Assembly: GCF_018294505.1 (NCBI RefSeq)
Contig: NC_057802.1
Location: 314,454,209 to 314,518,208 of the forward strand
DNA: 64,000 nt
Direction: 5' to 3'
Origin: Triticum aestivum
Lineage: Eukaryota; Streptophyta; Magnoliopsida; Poales; Poaceae
A model generated the notes under the pieces. That model was given only the letters and a program-made list of their open reading frames with translations. It was not told where the DNA came from and did not search any database. A program made the position numbers and the translations under genes. Every line of letters starts with the position of its first letter. The stretch's first letter is position 1. Shown here piece by piece: positions 48,142 through 57,753 of this stretch.

Positions 48142-48962
48142 CATGAACAAACTCGGCATCACCACTTTATGCCTCCTTGTAGGTACATTGTGTTGATACG
48201 TCCACTGTCGCATGTCCTTATACCAACCTTTTGCTATTGTTAATGTAAGGGCACATGTAAAATGAAGCGATCACACTGTTACCTTAGGGACATGTCTAAC
48301 CAGTGTTATTGTTAATCTAATGCCTCCAGTGATAAGATGCAATTAAACTGTGTTACAAATGGCACTCCTGCTGTTTTCCCCAGTATGATAAGTAAGTTGG
48401 TCCTTTACGCTGCTGAGTGTCCTGGTGTCCCCACGGTCCCATGCCCTTAAACCAACTCTTTAGCTGCTGTTGATTTACTGTGTCTGGTAAACAAGCAATG
48501 CCACCATTAAAGTAATCCCATATTTGAGGAATCTCATTGTTGATCGTAATGCTTCTGGTAACATGAAGCATTGCTGACGTTTTAAAATTTCTACTGTCCT
48601 TGCGTGATTGCCATGAACATAATTAAGATGCTTCTTTTCATTTTGTATATGTTTCGTATATTCTTATTGACCAGCAACTGTTTACTTTCTATCTTTTTGT
48701 GCAGATAGGGATATCCATTTCACCTTGTTGCTATTGTGACCTTTTGGTGAACTGCACAAAACACTTTTTTTGGAATGAGTGTCTTGTGCAGTTCAACTAA
48801 AATGTTACATGGGAAACATCTCTCAATTTTGGTGGAACTTCACAAAATGGTGATTGGAGTTTCCAAAATCTCCTCAAATTCTGCTGGTAATCTCGTGCAA
48901 CATTTTATTAGCCTTTGCAAGATGAGCCGTAGCTGAATGATGCAATCTTTGCTTCATTTTAG

Positions 48963-49194
48963 GCGAACTCCAGAAAAAGTGGCATGAATTGAATCATCGA
49001 GTGGAGCTGCAGGTTGACTTCCACTAGTGCCAGTATTATAGTAATCATGCTCTTTATTATCTACGCTGTGCAAACAGGAATACTCAACTACAGATGTTGT
49101 GACGGTCAAGAGCATTCGCCAAGTTCTTCGATTGTATGACATGGCTAGCCAAGATGGATTTAATCCCGATATTCACTTTATCAAAAGGCTCTAA
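48963..49194 (+). pseudogene. Last two exons of an unrecognised gene (captured fragment)
   Basis: Exon 48963-49012 (acceptor CATTTTAG, donor CAG|GTTGAC) encodes ELQKKWHELNHRVELQ. Exon 49078-49194 (acceptor GCAAACAG) encodes EYSTTDVVTVKSIRQVLRLY, then DMASQDGFNPDIHFIKRL and stop. The exons join in phase 0 across a 65-base intron. The sequence is protein-like, with amphipathic helices and an orderly C-terminus, but I cannot name the family. Possible upstream coding is near 47460; the region between looks intronic and holds a 39-bp minisatellite. It is called a fragment because no full upstream gene is seen. Confidence 0.5.
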
Positions 49195-49200
49195 TGGGTT

Positions 49201-49462
49201 GGTTCTGAATCTTGCAAGCTGGGAATCAGTGAGATGTGTAGGCATCTTTGTTGTACTTATTATTTGAATCTTATTTGTTGGTTCTGAATCTTGCAAGCTG
49301 GGAATCAATGAGATGTGTAGGCATCTTTGTTGTACTTATTATTTGGATCTTATTTGTTGGTTCTGAATCTTGCAAGCTGGGAATCAATGAGATGTGTAGG
49401 CATCTTTGTTGTACTTATTATTTGGATCTTATTTGTTGGTTCTGAATCTTGCAAGCTGGGAA
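49201..49462 (+). repeat. 79-bp tandem repeat, three copies and a partial
   Basis: Copies start 49201, 49280, 49359 and 49438 with GGTTCTGAATCTTGCAAGCT. They begin seven bases after the stop at 49194, so they would lie in the 3' untranslated region of that gene. Differences between copies are very few. Confidence 0.94.
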
Positions 49463-49899
49463 ACACGACATGATGATGAAGAGGACAACAACCATAACAA
49501 ACAGTTCAAACTTGGTAGTATTATCTTTGTGAAAGTGCGACAAATGTGCTGATCGTGAGCGTCCTGAGAATAATAATTCTAATTGTTGTGCATGTTGATC
49601 CTGTGGCACTGATAGAACGAGTGAATGCATTGCTTGTTTTAAGTATAAATTTCTATTAAAGCTAATTAAATTTAAGTAAAGTGACCACTAACTCCGTTTA
49701 TTACAGTACCAATACAGACCCGCTCGTGAACCGACGTGTGGCCGAGGGTGCATCTTCTGCCGGGCGTGCAGCGGACGAGGGAGGGGTAGTAACTGTTGTC
49801 GCCTGTACACACTCAGCTTACTGTTGAATCCAGTTCCCCAAGAGCTGAAAAACGAACTGCTGCCGCCGCCTACACACTCGTTCACTCGAAGAGACTCCA

Positions 49900-50400
49900 A
49901 TGGCGATCCGAGGGGTGAGCCTGCTGGATATGGACTTCAGCAAGGAGTTCCCCTTTGAGTTCGCCGTTCAGTCCTATGGCTGCACCAAGTTGAATGTGAT
50001 GTACACCAATGATACGGACTCGATGAAGCTCTGCCTCGCCTCAGTCCTATGGCTGCACCAGGTTGAGAAGGAAGAACGCGACGATTCGGCCATCTGGTGC
50101 AACAAGCTTGTCGACATCCAGAAGCAATACAAGATCATCAGCAACGGGCAGGAGAAGGACTCCGTGGTTGACCTCGCCGAGACCATCATCGACCCCTGAT
50201 ACGCCAACATGAAAGAAGACGACCTAAACACGTGGGAGGTACCTCTAAATCTAGCCTACATAACCTACGCGGCCAAGGACGCATACGCATGCTACGACAT
50301 GTACAGGCAGATCTTGGACATGAGGGCGTGTCTGCTTCCCGTAACCGACGAGTACACGGATAGCCGCAGCGTCATGATCAAGCGTGCCAGGAAGGTCTAG
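49900..50400 (+). pseudogene. 3'-5' exonuclease-like protein (WRN-exo/RNase H-like fold), broken
   Basis: One frame from ATG 49900 to TAG 50400 with an internal TGA at 50197-50199 after AETIIDP. After the stop it reads YANMKEDDLNTWEVPLNLAY, then ITYAAKDAYACYDMYRQIL. The YAAKDAYACYDMY stretch matches the last (Exo III-like) motif of DEDDy exonucleases, with Tyr and Asp in place, as in a grass protein group related to the WRN exonuclease domain. The N-terminal half is short and lacks clear first motifs, so substrate binding would be incomplete. Such enzymes trim DNA or RNA 3' ends; this copy is probably inactive. It is part of the CACTA cargo. The assignment rests on the C-terminal motif. Confidence 0.6.
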
Positions 50401-51129
50401 ATGTTGTACTTTATCTGTTTATAAGCACCTTTATCATCTGAGTGTTTCATGCATTAGCCCATGTGTCGTAATTATCTATTTTGTCCGAAATATTTCTTTT
50501 AAGAACCCATTAACCTGATTGCTTTTTTTAGTGGCTATTTGCTTATGTATGTAAACTAGTTCACTTGTCCGTAAAAAAAACTAGTTCACTCGGCTGCCGT
50601 GCTTTGAATCTCCTTCCTCCCAACATATTCCCCTCCTCAGGTGGACCCAGCAGGTCTCTGAATTTTCTCCCACTTTCTTTTTCGATGTAAACTGAGTTTT
50701 CTCCCAGTACTTTCCCCTAGAACCAACTCAACTGTCCCACGTCTAGCCTAAAAAATAATAATACCCTACGTACTATTAACTCATCAAATTAAAATGATAT
50801 TTTATTTCATAAGTTGAAAGTTCTTACAAAATAATAATAATAATTGTTTATATATAACTTGGCAAGTTAACTCCTAGTGATTGCGTACATAAGCTTGCAA
50901 AGATTTTAATGACGTGCAATCATGTGTTTATGTTTTTATAACATTTCTCCGTCTAGCCCAACATGATATTTTCACCCAGCCCAGCAAGTCCGCGGATTTC
51001 GAGAAAAATGCAAATGGGATTTAAACGGGCTGCATAGATGCTACATCATTCTTTCACCTAGCCCACCAAATGGACTAAAAAACAAATGGACTGGCTGACA
51101 TGTGGGCCAGTAGGTCGAAGCCTAAGAAG
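50401..51129. other. AT-rich gene-free stretch
   Basis: 3' flank of the exonuclease-like frame, then AT-rich DNA with AATAATAATAAT-type runs near 50830. Nothing else supported. Confidence 0.4.
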
Positions 51130-54100
51130 GCGTTGGATTTACATCCAACGGCCGGCATTCTTCTTCAATCTCTCGTCTTCTTCCCCCAGCGCTGCCGCAA
51201 CCGCCTGCTCCAGCCTTCGGCGTCCAGCAGTGTTGTTTTGTGCTCCTCAGCGAAACGCTACCCCGCCGACGGCCAGGCCATCCCTCCACTCCGCACCTCC
51301 TGTTATTCTCTGCCGAGTGTAGGCCCACCCCGCACCCAAACCAGTCAAGTTTCCCACTCCTCTCCGTCTGCGACTCCACTGCCGCGTCTTCCCCATCTCC
51401 GGGTCATTCTAGTCTGGGGCCTCGCCGTCGTCCACCGCCTCGGTGTGCTCGGCGCGGCGTGGTCAACATACGAGAGTCATCGGAAGAGGACTGTACGTGG
51501 AGAGCCTGACGGCTGGGACCCACGAGGTCCATGGTCGCACGCAAGGAAAGTTCCTCCTTATTACGCACTGTACGTGGGAAGGGCTTTTGTATTTCGCGAA
51601 AAAATGTTCCCCCCGCTGACAGGTCGGACCCACCAGCTATATCTTCGCACGCAAGGAAGTGCCTCCTTATTACGCACCAAAAAATGAATACCCCCTGCAA
51701 GCTGGGACCCACCATAGTGGGTGGCTGACTTGTGGGCCTACTAAGTTGACGAGGACGGAGGGCTTTGTCAACTTAGTCAATATGAACGATTCTAGCTCCA
51801 GTGACCGTACGATGTCCATCCAACGGCCATAGTGCTTCTTCAACCTCTGGTCTTCTTGCTCCAGCCGCCCAAAGCAGCGCCGGTCGTGCCACGTGCTCCT
51901 GCCTCTCGTGGCCGGCTGTGATGCCACGGAGGCCTCACCGCCCCCTACTACTCCCACCGCTGGCCCAGGGTATCCCTCTACTCACCCACACCCCCTGTTA
52001 TTCTGCAGCGACGGCAGCCTCACGCCGCAGCCGAACCAGTGAACCCTCGTACTCCTCTCCGTGTGGGCATCCACTGCCGCGTCTTCCCCAGCTCCGCGTC
52101 GTCCCCTTCCTAGGCCTCGCCGTCGTCCACCGCCTTGGTGCTCTCGGCGCGGCGTGGTCAATGTGGTCAACGACCGACTTCCATCGGAAGAGTACTGTAC
52201 GTGGAGAGGCTGACAGCTGGGTCCACGACCACAGCCCAGTTTTTTTGTGATTTGCCAAGTAAGTCGCTTTGTCAGGCCTGTTGGGCTGCAAATCTTTCAA
52301 GATGAGGAGAGCTTCATTCGGCTGGCCGAGAAAATGGCCTATCAATAATGAGAAATGGGCTGTACATTTTTAAAACACATCAAACCGGCAATTAGTTTCA
52401 AATATCTTTTTTTCATTTCAAGATTTTAAATTACATTAATTTTTATGCATGGAGAATTTGTTGGATTTTATATTGATATACATTTATTTTTAAAATCAGT
52501 TTGAATGTGAGTCGAAATTTCGGGATTAAAAACAGTTCGGACCGCACCGAAATATGCAAAATTTCGTATAATTTTTTAACCGTGGCCACAATATGGGTTG
52601 TAATGCTAACAAAAAGAATATGGGCTCCAAAAAAACCTTAAGAATTAGCAAATGGGCTGTAAATTATTAGAAATAATGGCAGATGGGCTGTATGCTGTTT
52701 TCCACAGATTTGAGGCTTTCCTAAAAAAAGGTTGACGCACAAGCAGTGACTGTTGGATGTCCATCGAACGACCGTCGTGCTTCTTCAATCTCTGCTATTC
52801 CTGCTCCAGCCGCTCAAACAAGCGCCGGCGGGACTGCCCGCTCCCTCCTCCCCGCGGCCGGCTGTGCTGCCGCGCAGGCCTCACCGCCCCATCGTACTCC
52901 CATCGCTGGCCTAGCCATCCCTCTACTCACCCACACCTGCTGTTATTCTCCGGCGACGGCAGACGAACCAGTAAACCCTCGTACAGTCGTACTCCCCTTC
53001 GCGTGGGAAACAACTGCCGAGTCTTCCCTGCCTCCGTGTCGTTCCCTTCCTAGGCCTCACCGTCGTCCACCGCCCTGGTGCTCTCGGCGCGGCTTGGTCA
53101 ACGTGGTCAACGACCGACATGCATCTGAAGTGGACTGTACGTGGAGAGGCCGACAGCTGGGTCCACGGCCGCACGCAAGGAAATGCCTCCTTATTACGCG
53201 CAAAATAATGGTTCCTCCACCTGACATCAGGGACCCACCGAAAGGGCCTCTGTATTTCGTGAAAAAAATGTTACCGCTGCTGACAGCTCGGACCCACCAG
53301 CTATATCTTCGCACGCAAGGAAGTGCCTCCTTATTACGCACAAAAAAAATGAATACTCCCCCTGTTAGCTGGGACCCAATATAGTGGCAGGCTGACTTGT
53401 GGGCCTACTAAGTTGACGGGGACGGAGGGCTTTGTCAACTTAGTCAATATGCACGATTCTAGCTCCAGTGACCGTACGATGTCCATCCAACGGCCGTAGT
53501 GCTTCTTCAACCTCTGGTATTCTTGCTCCAGCCGCCCAAACCAGCGCCGGTCGTGCCTCGTGCTCCTGCCTCCCGTGGCCGGCTGCGATGCGGCGGAGGC
53601 CTCACCGCCCCCTACTACTCCCATCGCTGGCCAGGCCATCCCTCTACTCACCCACACCCCCTGTTATTCTACGGCGACGACAGCCTCACACCGCAGCGAA
53701 CCAGTGAACCCTCGTACTCCTCTACGCGTGGGCATCCACTGCCGCGTCTTCCCCGGCTCCGTGTCGTCCCCTTCCTAGGCCTCGCCGTCGTCCACCGCCC
53801 TGGTGCTCTCGGCGCAGCGTGGTCAACGTGGTCAAGGAACGGCTTCCATCGGACGTGGACTGTACGTGGAGAGGCTGACAGCTGGGTCCATGGCCGCAAC
53901 AAGGAAGTGCCTCCTTATTACGTGCAAAATAATTATTCCTCCACCTGACAGCTGGGACCCACCGGACGGGCCACCGTATTTCGCAAAAAAAAGTTTGCCC
54001 CTGACTGCTGGGACCCACCAGCTACATCTTCGCACGCAAGGAAGTGTGCCCGGGCAAAAAAACGATTCGCCCCCCTGACTGCTGGGACCCGCCAGCTACA

Positions 54101-54130
54101 TCTTCGCAGGCAAGGAAGTGCCTGACAGTT
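51130..54130. repeat. Four tandem copies of a roughly 0.7-kb unit
   Basis: Copies start near 51130, 51801, 52746 and 53468, marked by a conserved ATCCAACGGCC-type block followed by TGCTTCTTCAA. Each carries CGCCGTCGTCCACCGCC, GGTCAAC and GGACTGTACGTGGAGAG; most end in CTGGGACCCACC and TCGCACGCAAGGAAGTG. The third is preceded by an AT-rich insert (about 52330-52740). GC-rich open frames in several phases are not conserved in frame, so this is repeat DNA, probably the CACTA right arm. Confidence 0.8.
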
Positions 54131-54589
54131 GGGATCCACCTGGTCGAAGCGTACGTAGCGTTGTCATTCTGGTCGCGAACGTGTACGTACATATATACTA
54201 GTGGATGTAGAGGCGCGCACGTGTCATAGTAGAGGCGCGTACATGTCGCAGTAGAGGCGCGCACGTAGCATGTACACGTACGTACAGCGGCCAGGGTGCA
54301 AGAAAGAAAATATGGCCACGTATGTGTACATACGGGAGGGGTCTCGAACGCCTACTCGCGCATACGTACGGCCAGGGCTCGTGTACATGGCTGGGTCGGA
54401 ACGGAGAAACAGCGTCGTCGTCGTGTTCATGGGGAGGCAACGAAATGCGTCATGTTCATGGGGAGGCAACGGAATGCGTCGTGTTCATCGAGAGGGAACG
54501 GAACGCGTGGGAGCCAACCGGCTGGGTCGGAACGGAATGAGTAGTCGTGTTCATCGGGAGGGCTTGGACGGAACATGCGATGGAAACGA
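54131..54589. repeat. Short-unit repeats of the CACTA right arm
   Basis: TAGAGGCGCG-type units recur at 54210-54262, followed by units with GTTCATGGGGAGGCAACG near 54425-54520. Interspersed GTACGTAC and CACGT motifs. No gene. Confidence 0.6.
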
Positions 54590-54873
54590 GGCCTGGCGTA
54601 CCGCACAACGGAGGAAACAGACCTCCTACGTTCGGAACGGGGTCCTGTTGATTGGGAGGGGTGTGGCGTACCGCACAACAGAGGAAACGGACCTCCTACG
54701 GTCGAAACGGGGGTCCTGTTGATCGGGAGGGGTGTGGCGTACCGCAAAACGGAGGAAACGGACCTCCTATGGTCGAAACGGGGGTCCTGTTGATCGGGAG
54801 GGGTGTGGCGTACCACAAAACGGACGAAACGGACCTCCTACGGTCGAAACGGGGGTCCTGTTCATCGGAAGGG
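54590..54873 (+). repeat. 71-bp tandem array running into the gap
   Basis: Four units start near 54590, 54661, 54732 and 54803, each with GGCGTACCGCA, GACCTCCTA and GGGTCCTGTTGATCGGGAGG. The array stops exactly at the first N, so its real copy number is unknown. Confidence 0.9.
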
Positions 54874-55265
54874 NNNNNNNNNNNNNNNNNNNNNNNNNNN
54901 NNNNNNNNNNNNNNNNNNNNNNNNNNNNNNNNNNNNNNNNNNNNNNNNNNNNNNNNNNNNNNNNNNNNNNNNNNNNNNNNNNNNNNNNNNNNNNNNNNNN
55001 NNNNNNNNNNNNNNNNNNNNNNNNNNNNNNNNNNNNNNNNNNNNNNNNNNNNNNNNNNNNNNNNNNNNNNNNNNNNNNNNNNNNNNNNNNNNNNNNNNNN
55101 NNNNNNNNNNNNNNNNNNNNNNNNNNNNNNNNNNNNNNNNNNNNNNNNNNNNNNNNNNNNNNNNNNNNNNNNNNNNNNNNNNNNNNNNNNNNNNNNNNNN
55201 NNNNNNNNNNNNNNNNNNNNNNNNNNNNNNNNNNNNNNNNNNNNNNNNNNNNNNNNNNNNNNNNN
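54874..55265. other. Assembly gap (392 N)
   Basis: Run of unknown bases. Repeats on both sides share GGGGTCCTGTT, suggesting that a longer array was not resolved. Confidence 0.99.
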
Positions 55266-55640
55266 ACTGTTCATCCAGCCCTCCACACCACGGGGTCCTG
55301 TTCAATCACCCCTCCACGGGCACCCCTCCACCATCTACTATTCATCCAGCCCTCCACCACACCACGGGGTCCTGTTCATCCAGAGGCAACGCCACCGCTC
55401 ACTGTTCATCCAAACCCCCCCGCAACGCTCACTGTTCATCCCAGAGGCAGCATCGATCGGCTTCAGTTAGCAGCAGTAGCGAAGGAATCGCTCGATCGGG
55501 TTCAGTTAACAGCCATCGATCGATCGCTCGGGTTCAGTAACGCGTAGCCTGCAGTGCAATCGCTCGGGTTCAGTTAGAGCCCAATGCCTCGCTCGGGTTC
55601 AGTTAGAGCCAACGCCTCGCACACACGCGCGTACGTGTAC
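55266..55640. repeat. Right subterminal repeats of the CACTA
   Basis: Units with CTGTTCATCCAGCCCTCCA and ACGGGGTCCTGTTCA at 55266-55445, then several CGCTCGGGTTCAGTTAGAGC units to about 55620. Their motifs differ from the GGCCCGT motifs of the left arm. Confidence 0.65.
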
Positions 55641-55941
55641 AAGAGAAACGCGCATCGCTCGGCCCCCGACCTCCCACCGTAACCGAGAACTCGCCGAAAT
55701 TTTCCTCGCCCTCGCTTCTACCACGGTTTTTTCCATCATGGACGGCCCAAAGAATGTCATGCAGCTGCGTCTCCGGCCCGCCCAGGACGAAAAGCCCATT
55801 TTCTGTCATGATTTTTTGTCATAGAAGTAGGAGCCCACCACATCTATGATGATACCGGGTTTTGTTCGGTATGACAGAAAATTTTTTCATCATAGAAGTG
55901 TCATATGTATGACAGAATTTTTTTTCGTTTGGCCCAAAATG

Positions 55942-55967
55942 TCACGGATGTGTCTTTTTTTGTAGTG
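55942..55967 (-). repeat. CACTA right terminal inverted repeat
   Basis: Reverse complement starts CACTACAAAAAAA and ends TCCGTGA; followed by the target duplication TTG at 55968-55970. Confidence 0.92.
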
Positions 55968-56318
55968 TTGTCTATTGCTGAAGCTGAGTACATTGCTGCT
56001 GGTTCTTGCTGTGCTCAATTGCTGTGGATGAAGCAAACTCTCAAGGACTACGGCGTCAACGTGAAGAATGTGCCTATCTTTTGTGACAATGAGAGTGCCA
56101 TCAAGATTGCTCACAACCTAGTTCAGCACTCAAAGACAAAACACATTCAGATTCGTCATCATTTTCTTCGTGATCATGTGTTGAAGGGTGACATTTCTAT
56201 TGAGCATGTGAAGACTGAAGAACAGCTAGCCGATATCTTCACAAAGCCCTTGGATGAGAAGAGATTTAGCAAGTTGCGGTGTGAGCTAAATATCCTAGAA
56301 TCTTCGAATGTTCTTTGA
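55968..56318 (+). pseudogene. pol: Copia pol 3' end: RNase H C-terminal part
   Basis: Continues the frame cut at 15696. It reads AEAEYIAAGSCCAQLLWMKQ, then FCDNESAIKIAHN, HSKTKHI, HHFLRD and EEQLADIFTKPL, the usual Copia RNase H end. Stop TGA at 56316-56318. RNase H removes the RNA template during cDNA synthesis. This segment itself has no stop or frameshift. Confidence 0.9.
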
Positions 56319-57028
56319 AAAGGACACTCATCCTAACACTTATGCAAAATTGATGACTTAGATGTGCAACACATGAAGAAACGGTTTTCTTTAATCAATG
56401 AAGAATACCACTCTAAGTGTGAAGAAATTAATGAAGAATTTGATTCTCAGAGCCCTACGACAATTGTACGCGGTGTCTGAAATCATCATTTTTATACGGT
56501 GGGTCACGCCACCATAAAAGTTGAAAATCTTCAATTTAAGTTTTCCTTAGTTTTTGAAATTCCTCAGTTGTTCATGTTCTTCAACTTTGCATTGTCTTCA
56601 CCTTCTCCATCGTTTTTCTTCATTGGCTATATATATGAGTTTATGTCCTCTACAGCATTCACTTATGGCTAACTCTTCAAGTTGGTTTTTCTGCTAAGTG
56701 AATGTGATCAGACCCTTCCCCCTCTATGCTATACTCAACCCAATCTATTCACAAATTCTTCATGTGCGTTCTATTTGAAACTCGTTTAAAATCTTCACTG
56801 TGTCTTTGTCAGCTAAAGAATTTGCGAACGGAACTTTTAACTTATCTTATCCAAATTTTCGGCTTTCCCGCTCAAACCGTTCTGCATTCCATGAAATACT
56901 TATCTATTCACCCACGATCTAACACGATCTCCACTTCTCAGTACGTGGGTGACACATGTCAAGCGAATGAGAAGGGTCAGGGGCACGTTCGTCCAATTTC
57001 TTCGGGCGAACAGTTTTTTCACCGTGGC
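56319..57028 (+). other. Region between pol and ORF3
   Basis: AT-rich, with many CTTCA and GAAGAAAT motifs like the LTRs. It has no long frame. Its last part leads into the TATA box at 57029 and may act as the promoter of ORF3. Confidence 0.45.
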
Positions 57029-57036
57029 TATAAATA
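57029..57036 (+). promoter_or_regulatory. Internal TATA box upstream of Copia ORF3
   Basis: TATAAATA followed by a C/T-rich start region. About 60 bases later a telo-box-like AAACCCTAG lies at 57098-57106, common in plant leaders. No ATG occurs from 57060 to 57304. Confidence 0.6.
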
Positions 57037-57304
57037 CCCCCTCTCCCCTTCCTCACTTCCTTTACTCCGCTCGACCTCTCTCCAGCTCGAGCTTCTCAAA
57101 CCCTAGCGTCGCCGCTACTTCATCATCGCCGGTGAGGAAGAGCTTCACTGCCTCGACCTCGTCGCCGCCGTACTCGCGCCGGCCGCGGAAATCATCACTC
57201 CGCCGCCGCCGTAGCCGTCTTCCTCCGCCGAGTTAGGGCGTGGAAGATCTGCACAGACGAACTTCTCATCTCTACATCCCAGTTCGTCGTGTTCTTCGTT
57301 CAGG

Positions 57305-57686
57305 GTAATTAAAAGTTACTTTTACTGCCCTCTTTGATTCAAATGATTTCTACAAAATCTTCAAAGGTGTTTATTCTTCAAATTCTTCACACACTAAACA
57401 CCTCACATGTCATCTGTTCTTGATTCGTTTCTCTAAGGAATAATTTTTCTTCAAGATTCCTCAATTGTGTGGATCTTCGATCTATACAACTCTGGAACCT
57501 AAGACAAAGAACACTTAGTGAAATTCTTCAAGACTCATCTGGTCAAATTCCTCAAAGTTGTTCTTTTTGAAAAACCTTCTGAGAACGCATATGACATCTC
57601 CAAATTCCTCGCAACTATACTCCGTTCACAGGTACTCATGTCCGCTGCTGAATCACTAGGTTCTCATCAACTTAACTCATTTGCAG
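57305..57686 (+). other. Probable intron in the ORF3 leader
   Basis: Donor CAGG|GTAATT at 57305 and acceptor CTCATTTGCAG ending at 57686. The 382-base intron is T-rich. Removing it makes ATG 57754 the first ATG of the transcript; left in, it adds upstream ATGs such as 57638. Confidence 0.5.
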
Positions 57687-57753
57687 CGTTCCTCGAAGAA
57701 AAGTTGCATACTTCTTCAGAGAATTCAATTGTTCAAATTCCTCATCTGAAAAA

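Larger units (their letters stand above)
15697..55967. mobile_element. 40-kb CACTA transposon with host-gene cargo
   Basis: Both ends carry CACTACAAAAAAA as inverted repeats; 24 of 26 terminal bases match. The 3-bp flanks CTG (15694-15696) and TTG (55968-55970) replace one Leu codon of RNase H, so they are a target duplication with one change. Removing the block restores the Copia reading frame, which ties the two ends to one insertion. The interior holds GGCCCGT subterminal repeats, a nine-exon gene, tandem arrays, several host-like genes and a nested 12-kb LARD. No En/Spm-type transposase was recognised, so it looks non-autonomous. Net of the LARD it is about 28 kb, above the 10-15 kb I regard as usual. 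A 392-base gap lies near the right end. Confidence 0.82.

Noticed and set aside
47842..49462. CRISPR-like array
   Set aside because: Units are contiguous tandem repeats without unique spacers, in plant nuclear DNA.
54652..55547. Long open frames crossing the run of N
   Set aside because: The translation is mostly unknown residues; openness is an artefact of the gap and the 71-bp repeat.
55599..55809. Minus-strand frames near the CACTA right end
   Set aside because: Two overlapping frames of 66-68 codons in subterminal DNA, no homology or start context.
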